From Balamuthia mandrillaris (taxonomy: Eukaryota > Discosea > Longamoebia > Balamuthiidae): a DNA stretch of 64,000 bases. Both the position numbers and the translations under genes were made by a program. The notes under the pieces are model-generated. The model saw only the letters and a program-made list of their open reading frames with translations. It ran no database searches and was not told where the DNA came from. The DNA is taken from positions 62,001 to 126,000 of the forward strand of contig JAVKOQ010000067.1 in the NCBI GenBank assembly GCA_031835245.1, written 5' to 3'. Position 1 is the stretch's first letter. Each line of letters begins with the position of its first letter. Positions 1-11,650 of this stretch are shown here, in pieces.

Positions 1-864
1 GGACACGGGCAAAGCTGCCAAAGCGTGGCGCGTTGTTCCACCTGCTGTCCATGTTGGAGGGTATTTTCTTCTTCTTCTTCTTCTTCTTCTTCTTCTTCTT
101 CTTCTTCTTCTTCTTCTTCTTCTTCTTCTTCTTCTTCTTCCTCTTCCTCTTCCTCTTCCTCTTCTTCTTCTTCTTCTTCTGCTTCTTTGCATGCTCCAAC
201 TCTTCTTCTTCTTCTTCTTCTCTGTGGCTAACGATGTTTGTATCACCAATAGAATTGCTGGCGGAGAAAAGTACTTTGCATGTGGCATCTTCTTCAAGGT
301 ATTATTGTTGCTCTTCTGCCTTCCTGTTTACTCTCTCTTTCTCTTGCTCTCTCTCTCTCTCTCTCTCTCTCACTCACCATACACCAAAAACCCACAAATA
401 AATTAGCTTTGTTTAGACTTTAACGGATTGTATAAACGTGACTCGGAAGAACGAGCAGATGAGTTAAGCATGAAAGTGGCTGGTCATGAGATGAAAGGAC
501 TGAACTCGATGGTGCATTGGATAACTAGCATTCCCGAGTTGCATCACTTGTGTTATCCATTGATGACTTTGATCGATTATAGAGGGTATCTATAGTATAT
601 GTTTCGTCTTTCTTCTGCCTCTCATTCTCTTCTGACCACAACGTTAATAAATAATAACCAGATATCGTTTATTGGCATTGGCACAACTTCCGATAAACAA
701 AAGCACGATTCGTTATGGCTGCTGCGATGGTGGACGTACCGTTTGGTACGCCAAAGAAGAGGCTATTGATAGGGAAATGCGAATGCTTGGCCTTTTACTC
801 AATTTGGAGGGACACTGGGTATGGAGCTCCAGCGGCGTTGATAAAGCTTTTATATATGGTTTCG

Positions 865-895
<31 letters not shown>

Positions 896-3095
896 TGTCG
901 TTTTAGTCCCTTTTCTTTTCTAACTTGCTTTGATGGAAAGGACCAGGAGATGTGGAATGTCATGTTGGCACTGATGGCAGGTTTTACATTGTCGGTAATG
1001 GGCTGCTTTCTCATTTATGGTTTTTCCATTCATCTCTTTTGTGCTAATTCTCGAGCTATATTCAGACACGGCTCGCATGGCACCACCTGCAGCGATGCTT
1101 CCAGGGTAGTATTTTCTCTTGCTCTCTTTGCTGTCTTTCTTATCTTTGTTTTTCCATCTTGTCCTCCTCTCTCCTCTCCGCAACAGGTCAAAATGCGGCT
1201 TTCTTTATCGTCTGTTGCGAAGTGAGTTCGTCAGCAATTGTGGGATAGGAGCATTATGCTGTGATGCATATTGCAGATGGGGCGTGGATAGGGATGACCC
1301 AACAGCCATTCGTCGCTTCAACGACAAAGTGAAAGAGGCTACTTCCTTGTTGGAACAACAGGTTTGTTCTTGAGTCGAATGAGAGAAACAAAAATCACTG
1401 AGTATACATTTTAAAAAACAAATAGGTCATTCCAAACTTTGTAAAGCGTATTTGTGAGATGAAGTCTTTTTCGTCCGTTCATCGGCTCTACAATGCGGAT
1501 GTTCGATGGCTCATCATCCTCATGCATCAATCGGGCATCAACCTTCGCTACCTTTCCTCCATTCGAAGACAGCTAGAAGAGGAGAAGGCTTACTCGTCTG
1601 CTTCTGCTGTTGTGCCTCTCTTACGTTCTGCATTGTTCACTGAGATTGTTGGTTCGTTTTCCTTTCTTTCCTGTCGTGTCTTGTTTTTTGTTGTTGACTT
1701 TGCTAGCCTTGAAAAAATAAATATAAAGCAAGAGGCATAAAGCACGACATTCGCCAAAAGTGGCGTGAGTTAAGGACCTCCAACAAAGCTGCACACAAAA
1801 ACGTTTTGACAACCTACCTCAACTCTCTCTTCTTCGCACTTCCCTATTCTTCTTCTTCCTCTTCCTCTTCCTCTTCTTCTTCTTCGTCCTTGTCGTCATC
1901 GTTGTTATCGTCTTCTCCTTCTTCAACTCTGTACGATGGTGAATTCTGGAGAGAGACAGTGAAACCTAGGGTGGAAGATACCTTTGGAAAAGATGTTTTC
2001 CTCTTCGTCGAACAGGAAGTAAACGAGGATGGAAAGGAAGAAACGAAGTTGCTGGACTGTTCTCTCTTGATGGAACGTTTACAAGAGCTTCTTTGCTTTC
2101 GTCTTCGCGCATCCGGAAGAAGCAAGATAAAATCGAGAATCGAAAAGGGAGACGAAGAAGTGGAAAGGTTGGAAGGAAAAGATATAGAAGAGCCGAAAGC
2201 AAAAGTGACGCCGATGTTCCTCGTTTCGTTGCAAGAAGGTTATTGCCTCGTTCAGAAAGCGGACATTTGGAAAGAACAAAGACAGGGAGAAGAGAAGGGG
2301 AAGGAGAAAGCGAAAGCGAAGGAAAGAGGCAAGAAGGAGGAGGGGAAGAAATCGAAGAAGGGGAGGAAAGACAAGAAGAAGAAAGCGAAAGATGCGGTCA
2401 AAGAGAGCAAGGATAAAGAAGAAAACGAGAGGACACAAACTGACGAGAAACAGAGCGAGAAGGGGAAGAGGCAACGGAAGAAGAAGAACACGAAGAAGAA
2501 GCCAACCAAACATAAACAAAAGACGGAGCGAGAGGAGAAAGAAACAGCTCTGTTGGTGGAAGCCTACAAACACTTCATGGCCTGCGCTGAGCGAAAGCCC
2601 AGCTTTCCTCTGGTCTTTCAAAACTTGGCAGCGGTGAAGCACCGTTTGGAGGAGCACAAGAGTCATCAGCAACGACAACGGCAAGAGCAGCTGCAGGAAG
2701 AGGTGGGTTGTTTGTTGGCGGAGGAGCTGGAGGAGATGGCACGGAGAGAGCTGCAGAACTTTCAGCGATGCTATCAACGGCTGAAGGAGGCAGAACATAA
2801 TACGCCAGCATCGAAAGAAAAACCAAGAGAAGCAGAGAAAGCAACCAGAGGAGAAGCAAAAGCTAAACCCAAAACCAAACGCAAAGGAAAAGGAGAACAA
2901 ACGGCAAAAGAAGAAGAGAAAAGAGAGCAGAACGAACGCGAGGACAAAGCCAATGATGACGAAGAGGAAGAAACGGAAGCCAGGACAACTCGTGTGTCAA
3001 CCTCCTCCTCGTCATCATCGTCATCCTCCTCCAACGTTCGCTCGCGATCGCAACAGCAAGAAGTGGCTGCACCCAGAGCCTGCATTTTATTCTGA
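1..3095 (+). CDS. cluA: CLU-domain protein (clustered mitochondria family), 3' part
   Basis: The gene enters from the left edge and ends at TGA 3093-3095. Exons lie near 1-60, 253-270, 417-590, 664-860, 945-995, 1066-1108, 1187-1361, 1426-1650 and 1733-3095. The spliced frame shows hallmarks of the CLU domain: LIDYRGYRLLALAQLP, then CHVGTDGRFYIVDTARMAPP, then FLYRLLRSEFVSNCG, then a VIPNFVKRI segment and the GINLRYL motif. CLU proteins bind mRNAs for mitochondrial proteins and control mitochondrial distribution from the cytosol. After the CLU part (about nt 2000) the protein becomes a lysine/glutamate-rich, low-complexity tail, with one more ordered stretch at 2550-2800. No TPR repeats, usual at the C-terminus of the family, are visible. 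The N-terminus lies outside the window. The first two exon joins are the least certain. Confidence 0.72.
64..183 (+). repeat. TTC/CTT trinucleotide tract in intron
   Basis: Almost pure TTC repeat within the first visible intron of the CLU-family gene. The pyrimidines are on the coding strand. It is followed by a shorter TTC run near 200-222 just before the acceptor site. Confidence 0.9.
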
Positions 3096-3853
3096 CGGAG
3101 TGCTGCACCCCGCCGCCACACACACACACAACCCGCCAGGGATGGAGGAGGCGGCGACGACGATCGTGTAAAACGGTCCGTTCGGATGGGGTCCATCCAC
3201 CTCCTCAAAACCATCAAAAACAACAAAAAAGAAGAAGCAGAGGAAGAGAGAGGATACAACCACAAAAAAAAAAAACAGCATGTTACTCAACGAAATGTCC
3301 CCAAGTCCTTTTCAGAAGAGTGTGCTGTGCTTTTTACGGGGGTGATGCAGAGGGAGGGAAAGGGAGGGGGGCCAAGGCTTTGTGTGTGGGGGGGAATGTA
3401 TCCGTTACAACAGAAAAGTTCTCCCGGTACAACCGCGGTACAACCAAAGACAACCTGTTCTGTTGTTCCCCCCTCCGAGTGTTGTCGGGATGAGCAAACA
3501 AACAAGGCGGAGAAATAAGGCATCGGAGAGGAGAGAGAGTTATCCTCCTTCGAAGCATCTCGTTACTTGTTTTGTTTGAAAAAAAAAAACAAAAACAAAA
3601 CAGACAACCATTGATAGATAGGATACGCACTCGTGGGTAGGTGCACCACACATCAGTGAGAGAACACCGTCTGAGAGAGAGAGAGAGAGAGAGAGAAGCA
3701 AATACGTGCGAGACACACAGCCTGACCCCTTGTGTAGAGCGTACGGTGACTGCTGTCTTGTCGACGACATCCAAGTTGCTTGACACGAGCGAAGATAGGG
3801 AGCAAGAGCAACAACCCAAAAATAATAATAATAATAATAGAGAAAGCAGAGAA
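3096..3853. other. Gene-free stretch between CLU and PANTS-like genes
   Basis: Holds the 3' flank of the CLU-family gene and the 5' flank of the next gene. It contains A-runs, a CA run near 3117-3130, a GA run at 3675-3697 and one GTCGAC palindrome at 3760-3765, 94 bases before the next start codon. I see no convincing coding segment: the open frames here are low in complexity and lack start codons. Confidence 0.6.
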
Positions 3854-5200
3854 ATGGAGCGGCCACAGCTTGGCGAGGGCGGAGGAGGAGGAGGGCACAG
3901 CGGCGAGGAAGCCAGCAGAAGCTGGTGGTTTCCTGTTCGCCTGTTGTTTGGGGGTGGTGGGAGTGGCCCACAGCAACAACCCAACCGACAACAACAACAA
4001 GCCCCCGCGGCTGCTACCCCCTCCCCCACGAAGCACAGCGAAGATGTGATCGAGCCGACCGCACCCACCTCCACGGTGCTGCAACGAACGTTGGAGGAGG
4101 CCTCCGTGTTGGCCTCTCCGACCTCCGCAATGCCGCTTCCTTTGGGCGAGGCGGAAAAGAAAGGGGAGGCAGAGGAAGACAAGGACAAAAAGACGTACAA
4201 GGGCTCCTTCGTGTGGCAGCGCTTGCCTCCCGGCCACACCTTGCCCGATGACCCCAAGGAGATGTCCTGTTGGACCTACTCGGACCTCGCTCGCCAGTGC
4301 TACTGTACGCAGTCTCGCTTCAATCTTTGTTTTTCTTCTTTTGTTTCGTTGGTGACACTTGTCTCCAGCTTTTGTCACTTTCATCTGCTCCTCTCTCTCT
4401 CTCTCTTCTCGCTCTTCTCTCTTCTTCTTTTTCTTCTTCTTGTTCTTCTTCTTGTGCTTCTTGTTCTTCTTCTTCTTCTTCTTCTTCTTCTTCTTCTTCT
4501 TCTTCTTCTTGTTCTTCTTCTTCTTCTTCTTCTTCTTCTTCTTCTTCTTCTTCTTCTTCTTCTTCTTCTTTTTCTCATTCTCTTGCCTTGTTTCTCGTTA
4601 ATCTTTGCTCTTTGCTTCTTCTTTCTTTGCTCATCCACACGAACATAAACAAATGCAGCGCCGTCCTATCGGATAAAGACGTTCTACAGGACCGGCGGCT
4701 TCACGCCAGAGGAGTGCGGTGAGCGCATAGAAAACTTCAAGACCTGCCTGTTGCTCAAGTTTATGAGCCGCGAGGAAGGCAGGGTATGTTTCTTGTCTCC
4801 TTTCATTATATTTCATCTTGCTTTCTTCTCACTCTTCTCTCTTCTCTTGTTCTCTCTCTTTCCCTCTCCCTGTTTTCCTCTTTTTGCTTTCTGCCTTCTC
4901 CTTTCTGCTTTCTCCTTTCTGCTTTCTCCTTTCTGCTTTCTCTTATCTTACATTGCTTACCAGAAACGTTTGGCGGAGATCAAAGAAGCAAGGAAAGGAG
5001 ACAAAGGCAAGGAAGGTTTATGGGAGGCACGAGAGCAGCCACCCAAGTTTTGGACAAAGTTTTTGGAAGAGGAGGAAGAACAGAGAGGAGTACCGCAGAA
5101 GGAGGAGGAGAAAGAGGAGGAGGAGAAGGAAGAGACAGGGCTGATCTCTCAACTGGCCACGCCTGCTGATGCCTCCGAGGACTTTGCTTCCAGAAGATGA
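3854..5200 (+). CDS. DUF3128 / PANTS (C22orf39)-like protein
   Basis: Three exons: about 3854-4301, 4671-4783 and 4966-5200. The start is the first ATG in frame. The N-terminal ~120 residues are Gly/Gln/Pro-rich and probably disordered. The core starts at MSCWTYSDLARQCYSPSYR and continues with FYRTGGFTPEECGERIENFK and CLLLKF, then a WEAREQPPKFW segment. That spacing of three cysteines around a [FY]YRxG motif, followed by a PPxFW tail, is the DUF3128 pattern seen in C22orf39/PANTS. Such small proteins are related in cysteine spacing to CHCH proteins of the mitochondrial intermembrane space, but the cellular role in protists is unknown. The C-terminus is an acidic run. Intron 1 holds a long CTT repeat. 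The protein, about 270 residues, is longer than the ~105 of human PANTS because of the disordered ends. Confidence 0.62.
4410..4571 (+). repeat. CTT trinucleotide tract in intron
   Basis: About 160 bases of CTT/TTC repeats broken by a few TGT/GTG units, inside intron 1 of the PANTS-like gene, pyrimidines on the coding strand. Confidence 0.9.
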
Positions 5201-5293
5201 TGAAAGTTACTTCCTCTCTTCCTTCCTTCTTTTTTTTGTATTTATTTTGAACTTTTAGAAAAGGTTTTTTTTTGTGCTTCTTCTTCTCTTCTT

Positions 5294-5785
5294 TTAGTCG
5301 GCCTTGGTTCTGGTTTGACCAAACTTAAAGCCTCTTCGCTTGAGGTCCCTCTCGGCCTCGTCCATTTCTTTTCGAAGCTCTTTGGCGGCGTCGGGGCAGG
5401 TGGGGAAGGTTGCCACGTTGATGAGGATGCGGGCAAGAGAGTAGAGACCAAAGAGGACGAGGGCGGTAAGTGGGAGCTAAAGCAAAGGATGGAAGTTGGT
5501 GTTTGTGAAAAAAAAAAATTTAAAAAAAGAAGCAGCCAAAATAGGGAGAGAGAGGAACGTACGAGATAAAAGAAAAGATTATATTCGTAGGAAAGAGAGA
5601 GGGTGGGTTGGATGACTCTCACGAAATAGCCCCAGCCGCTGATCGCTACGAGGAAGTAGAGAATCCATCGGATTACCTTCTCAGAGACAAACACTTTGTC
5701 AGAAAGAGAAAGAGAAAGAGAAGAGAGCGCGAGAGAGAAAGCAAAAGGGGAAAACAAAGCGTTTCGATGGACCAACCTTCCTCAT
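5294..5785 (-). CDS. DPM3: Dolichol-phosphate mannosyltransferase subunit 3
   Basis: Small membrane protein, about 80 residues in three exons. Exon 1 is only 9 nt (ATG AGG AAG, 5777-5785). Exon 2 encodes a first transmembrane segment (VIRWILYFLVAISGWGYF). Exon 3 starts LPLTALVLFGLYSLARILIN, a second transmembrane helix, followed by VATFPTCPDAAKELRKEMDE and ERDLKRRGFKF, which matches the C-terminus of DPM3 (VATFxxCxDAAxEL...ADLxRRGxxF) almost residue for residue. DPM3 sits in the ER membrane and tethers the catalytic DPM1 through its C-terminal coiled coil. The complex makes Dol-P-Man for N-glycans, GPI anchors and O-mannosylation. The stop is TAA, 5294-5296. It faces away from the C1-IPK gene across a 438-base spacer. 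The length is close to the family's ~92 residues. Confidence 0.88.
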
Positions 5786-6153
5786 CTTGCGCAAGAAGTC
5801 GCCTATGGCTTTGTGAGTTTCTCGCTACTTTTTTTGTTCGCACTTTTTTCTTTCGTCCAATTGCCACGTCACCGCTTCGAGTGACGTGGCATCTTCGTAT
5901 CGTGTCGTTGCGACAAGCCTTCCAGCAAATGCTCTCTGAAATAATAGGTTGCGCTAAAAGTCGGGGCGAAACCCAAAAGGGCAACCTAATTCAAGGAATC
6001 GAATTATCCGATTCAAATTATCAATAATCGGCCAATAACCCATATAACCATCGAGATTCTTGCCGACAATGAAATAAAATACTTTTTTGAATGAAGAACA
6101 GCTGAAAAAAAAAACACCAAACAATAATATTCGCTAGCGAGTAGCAGCGGTGG

Positions 6154-6191
<38 letters not shown>

Positions 6192-6223
6192 GTTTGTTGT
6201 GTGCATGCACAAGTCACAGTCGA
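5786..6223. promoter_or_regulatory. Divergent intergenic region DPM3 / C1-IPK
   Basis: Shared 5' flank of two oppositely transcribed genes. It holds CCACGTCA/TGACGTGG half-palindromes (5868-5890), an imperfect inverted repeat around 5996-6012 (AATCG..CGATT), an A+T-rich stretch and a CT run of about 36 bases at 6155-6187 that is probably in the 5' leader of the C1-IPK gene. No gene is seen. Confidence 0.5.
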
Positions 6224-9188
6224 ATGAGCACGGCAGAGAACCCCCACCGCTTCGCGCCCAAGTTCTTCACCCTTCCCACCTGGTGCAAGTACTGCGGTCG
6301 GTACATCTGGCAAGCGCCTGGTAGGCCTGGCTACCTCTGCACCAACCAAGGTTCCTATTTGTTTTTGTCTATTTTTTTTTGTGTTTTGATGAGGAGACTC
6401 CTGCTACCAAGTTTCTTTGTCCATCTCTTTTTCGAAATGCTCTTTATTTCTTTTTAAAAAAAATGGTGGTAACAATCGAAACCCTTGCTGTGCTGTTTGT
6501 TTCTAATTATTTTTATTTTAGGGTGCAGTTACTCGGTGCACAAGAGGTGTGGGGAACAGGCCAGCCTTTTGTTCGAGTGTGCTGCTGGTGAGTCGTCCTT
6601 TTTTTTTCCCTGCAAACATTACACTCAGTTAAATTGACCTCCTTCCCTCTTGTTTATCCTCTGCTTCTCGGGTATCTGTTCTCTCGTCTCCTGTGTTTCT
6701 TTTTATCCGTTCTCTCTCTCTATCTCTCTCTCCTTTGCCCTCTCCTCTCTTCTCTTTGCTATCTGTTGTCTATCTCTCTCGGAGAACAGCATCGGCTCAA
6801 CCAGAAGGAAGACAAGAGGAGTCTGCCGGGCCTGTGGCGTTCGAGCACCAAGTTGCAGGACACAAAGGAAGAGCCAGCATGCTAAAAGATGGTCACACCA
6901 TCTTGAAACCATTGAATGACCACGAGTTCGAGTTTTATGAGCTCATCAATCGATATCCCTCCGTTGCTCCTGCTAAGTTTTTCCCAAAGTACTATGGCTG
7001 CCGCTCTCGAGAAACCGATACAGGAGTTAAGAGTTTGTTTTTTCTCGTTCTTCTCTTCTTCTTATTCTTCTTTATTAGTAATTAACTCCGTCGTTTTCTT
7101 ATTACAGAGTACATTGTGTTGGAAGATTTGACTGCAGGTTTGCGAGGACCTTGTATCTGTGATCTTAAGATTGGCACTCGTGGTACCGTCACGATGTTTT
7201 TATCTTTCTGTGTTTGCTGTTTTTGTTACCTGATTTCTGTTCTCTTTTTAATTTCTTTCAAATAAGTGTAAGAATTCTAAACAGTTCTCTTTAACAACAG
7301 GACACGATGACAAAGCAACCACCCACAAATATCTGCAACAAAAAGCGCTTTGCAAACTTACTACCTCCTCAACGATGGGCTTTCGAATGTGTGGTATGCG
7401 GGTTAGTTCTTCCTTTCTCCTTTCTCTTTCTACGTTCGTCTTCCTTCTATATTTCCTGTGTTGCTCTGCTTGGTCCATCTCTCTTTCTCTAGCTCTTCCT
7501 CCCTCCTTCCCTCTCTGAAAAACTATCTGCGACAGGTATGGCAACTAGATGGACCCGAAATAATACGAGACAAGCGATGGGGCTCAAAGCTCAAGGAGAC
7601 AACAATGCGTGGCGCTCTGGTTCAGTTCCTGGACAATGGAGAGGGCGTTCGCTTCGACATCATTCCTCGATGGTTAGCAAAGCTCTACGAAATCAAACAA
7701 TGGTTTGAGGAACAAACCATGTTCAACTTTTATTCCAGTTCTATTCTTCTCATCTACGATGGTGCATCCTTGCCTGGTGGTACCAGCGATGGTGATAGTG
7801 ACGACAAAGAAGAACACGTGGACGTGCGAATGGTTGATTTCGCCCATGTAGATGCCAAGTTCGATGCACGAGGCATTAAGACTAAATCTGCATCTTCTCT
7901 TTCCTCTTCTTCTTCTACTACCAAAACGAGATCTGGTGCAGATGCCACAATCGACATCGATGAGAACTACTTGAAAGGGCTGAACAACGTGATTGTGTTG
8001 TTGGAGTCGATGCTTAGCGATTTTGCGTCAGAAGAATCTTCTCCAAGAACTAATCACGTTCCTCTCGTTCCTTCACCTGGTTCTCCCACTTCTTCTCCTC
8101 GTGAAACCAAATCGTTTTCACTTCGGTTTTTCCGAGGCAAACCGAAAGCACAATCGTCCCCTCCTTCCTGTGCCTCTCCTTCTGCACGGGATATTGGGGA
8201 CGAGAACACAACGCATGACATATCTCTGCGACGAGAAGAATCCAAAGAGAAGCTAGATAAATTCTTCCTAACAAGAGAGAAAAACCTGGAACGGTTTCTT
8301 TGGCGCAATCACCTTCCTTCTGGATCCCCAGGAGTATCAATCAACCAAAGTATGCCCAACTTTCGAAAAGAGCATCTGGAGCAAGCCGAGAAAAGACGTT
8401 CTCCTTTCGACACAGAAGTGAAAAAACACAGAAGAAGAAACACACATACGCAAGCGGCAGATGGCAAAGCATCCGCTAGCGAAGCCATTCCTTCTCTGTC
8501 TCTCACCGACAGCAAAGGTTTTTCTGTGGTCCTTCCTCCTTCTTCTGCTTCTTCCTCTGCAACCTCAACCCGTTCTAGTTTGCGCCCAAAATCGAAGGAA
8601 AAAGTTGTGGTAGGAAGAAGAGGCGGCCACAAACGTTCAAAGAGCGAAGGTGGGGCTACGTTTGATCGTGCTGCCCTTTCTACCATCACGCGAGGATCCA
8701 GCGAGAACGAAAAAGATAAAGCGAGAGTAACAGAGAAAGAAGTCGCAACAGCCACAACAGTTAGATCGAGAACAATATCATTGCAAAAGATTGCTGTTAC
8801 ATCAGATTTTGAAGAGGATGAAGCCAAAAGCGAGGAGAGGTCGCTCTCCCTTCGTGACCAACTTTCTAACGAAACGACGACAATCAGCAGTTGCAGTAGC
8901 ATTTCAACGGATGAAGAAGACGAAGAGGACACATCCACGAGCGAAGTGTCCCCTCATCTGCTATTAGAGACGGAGAAGAGCGACTCAAAGAAGGAAGAGA
9001 GCAAATCGCAACGGAAACAAAAGAAGAAAAAGAAGAAGACCAAGATAAAAACGGGAAAGTTGAAGGCGTTGCAACGACGCGTCTATTTGTTGGAAAGACA
9101 GTTTGTGGAGACGCGGAGAGAGTGCGAAAACATGCGGAGAGAACTCGAAGAGCTGAGACGGTGGAAAGCGAGCCTCTCTCAAAAATAA
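6224..9188 (+). CDS. C1-domain inositol polyphosphate kinase (IPK family)
   Basis: Six exons, about 750 residues. Residues ~9-60 form a C1-type zinc finger: HRFAPKFF, CKYCGRYIW, GYLCTNQGCSYSVHKRC, ending in C. Then comes the inositol polyphosphate kinase fold: HQVAGH, ILKPLNDHEFEFYE, PKYYG, EYIVLEDLTAG, CICDLKIGTR (the PxxxDxKxG motif, here with CICDLKIG), FRMCGMRVWQ, SSSILLIYDG (SSLL-like) and VRMVDFAHVD (ATP/Mg-binding IDFAH), finishing with NYLKGLNNVIVLLESML. The family phosphorylates IP3/IP6-type inositol phosphates with ATP; which member this is cannot be told from motifs alone. The last exon (7536-9188) adds some 350 residues of serine-rich tail ending in a short coiled coil (nt 9040-9180). 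The start ATG is the first in frame after the CT-rich leader. C1 domains usually recruit proteins to membranes by diacylglycerol, so membrane targeting is an inference. Confidence 0.82.
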
Positions 9189-10848
9189 TGGACGAAAATG
9201 AAATAATAATAAACCTTTGGCGAGAGGTTGTTTGACTTGGAGGTTCGTCGCTGGTGATGTTATTTGGTTGAGGAGCGCGACATTGCTGTCGTTTTTCGCT
9301 AAAACAAGAGACGGAGGATAAAAAGTTTTTTTGAAGTAGATTCCTCCACATATTTGGCAAGCAATCACCGCTGAAACCTCTTGCTGTGCTCTTTTGCTGT
9401 GCTTGGCCAGTTGACAGGCAAACGAGATCCCTATCTTACAGCATTTTTTTTTTGCGTGTGTGGAAGCGATGGGAGATAGTGCGCGAAGGAACCGCTTCGG
9501 TGGGACAAAGGTGGCTGTGGCATAGAAGGGAAGCGCCTGTTTAAAAAAAAGGGTCTGGGAAAGAGTGGGAAGCAACAAGAACCACACGGCAAAGAAGGAA
9601 GGAGGCCATTGGACCTAATGAGCTCTGCAACGAAGTCCCTCTTGGGCGGGCGCATTCGATACGGACGGGGCACAGCGAAAGAGCTATGAGGCGTCAGTAT
9701 TATCCAGGATCAAGGCGGAGATTTTGACAGGTTTCTTTTTATGCTCTCCTTTGTTTCATCTACGTGGGCATCGCACCTGGAGCATCCCATTGGGGGGAAC
9801 TCGTGTTTTCGTTTTGCTTGTTGGGTCCACTTCACGCAAATGGGTTCCCGGTCCTTTTATCTGGCTATCGACAGAAAAAGGGGCGAGATTTCGCAACAAT
9901 TTCAAACTGGCTGCTTCCGATCTGCCTAAACATGGCAAATTGTTCCGTTTGTCAGTCGGGTATTTCCTCTTATGGAAACGTAGCATTAATTTGATGAACT
10001 ATTAATCACGAAACGGACCCTCCGATTGGTCCATTTTGGTTGGCTCAGATCCATCTATTTTTCCCCGTTTTTTTAATTAAATTCAAAAGTCTCCCCCCAA
10101 AGGAAAAAAAAACCAGGCAGCGAAAAAGAAGAAAGAAAAAAAAAAATAGGGAGCGCAAAAAAAAAAATAAAGAAAATAGGGAAGAGAGCATCCCGCGTTT
10201 TTTTTTTGACGTGGGGGCGTTGCAACGCAGAGAAGAGCGACGTTTGGTTGTGGTACATTTTTCCTATCCCCCGTTCTTCTTCTGTCGTGTTTGGGGTTTT
10301 TCTTTTATTCGTGTTTTTTTTTTAAAAAAGCATTTTTTTTTTGCTTTGGGGGGAGTTTTCTTTTTTCATAATTATTCGAGAAAAGAAATAGAAAAGAAAA
10401 GAAAAGCCAAAAAAAAAAAACGTAGAGGAGCCAAAAAAGAAAAAAAAAGTAGAGAGAGAGAGAGAGCATCATCTCTGAAACCTCTCTCTTTGTTGTTTTT
10501 CTTAAAATTATTTTGACGTGCCCTTCTTTTCCTCCCACTTGTTTCCGTGCTGTCTGACAGACCTTTCTTTTCTCTCTCTCTCTCTCTCTCTCTTGCTCCT
10601 CTCCTCTCCTCTCCTCTCCTCTTTTTTTGTTTGGGAAGAGGAACTCTCCAACTTTGGAAAAAAAAAAAAAGGATTTCGCAGTTTACAACCCCCTCCGAAC
10701 AGAGAGAGAGAGAGAAAGGAAGAAAACGAAGAACAAAAAGAAAAACAGCAACCACCACAGCAGGGCGCAGAGCCAGAGCCAGCCATTGAGACAGCGGGTG
10801 GTGGTCCCTCCTCGGCCTCCCTTCCCTGTGCTGCCTCCTCCTACAGAA
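9189..10848. other. Gene-poor region before the histidine kinase
   Basis: No gene I can name. 9600-10010 is open in several frames on both strands, for example + 9764-9994 (contains NCSVCQSGISSYGN) and - 9756-9986, without recognisable domains or splice structure. 10080-10680 is A-run and T-run rich with GA (10450-10467) and CT (10568-10593) repeats and a CTCTC pentamer run to 10621, probably leader and promoter of the kinase gene. Confidence 0.5.
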
Positions 10849-11100
10849 ATGGGCGAAGTCTCCGTGAACGAGCTGCTCTCGATGATAGACTGGGCGAACA
10901 CTGCGGTGGGACCTATGGAGCACTGGCCGCCCAACCTCGTGAACATCGCGGACCTCTGCTTCCAGGCCTCTTTCCCCATGTCTATTTATTGGGGGCCTGA
11001 GAAAATCTTTCTCTATGGACAGGTTCAGTTGTTTTTTCTTCCTTCTCTATTTCTCATATCTGTTTTCCCCCACGTTGTTCTCATCTTTTTTCCCATCTTT

Positions 11101-11140
<40 letters not shown>

Positions 11141-11608
11141 GGCTTGGTGCTTTTCATCAGTTCTGTTTCATATTTTCTAACAACCATCCTTTTGTTTCCT
11201 CGTTTCTTTCGTTCGACTTTCTATGGCACCATTTCATTTTTCACAACAGGGGTTCAGACCAATACTAGGAACAGAGAAGCATCCTCGAGCGATGGGCAGT
11301 CCAGGCAGTGAAGTGTGGGCAGAGATCTGGGATACGATCGGCCCCATCATCGACGATGTTCTTAACTTGGGCAAGTCCTTCTTTCAAGCGGACAAACAAT
11401 TCTTGTTGGAGCGGAACGGCTTCCTGGAGGAGACCTACTTCTCAATGTCTTGGTCTCCTATCGCCGGGGCTAACAACACTATCGATGGTGTGCTGAACGT
11501 CGGCGCTGAGACCACTCAACGAGTGTTGAGCGAGCGGCGGCTGAGCACCCTCACCGAATTAGGTGTAAGAACGCATAATGCTACTTCTCCTGTTGAGGTA
11601 CTGTGCTC

Positions 11609-11650
<42 letters not shown>

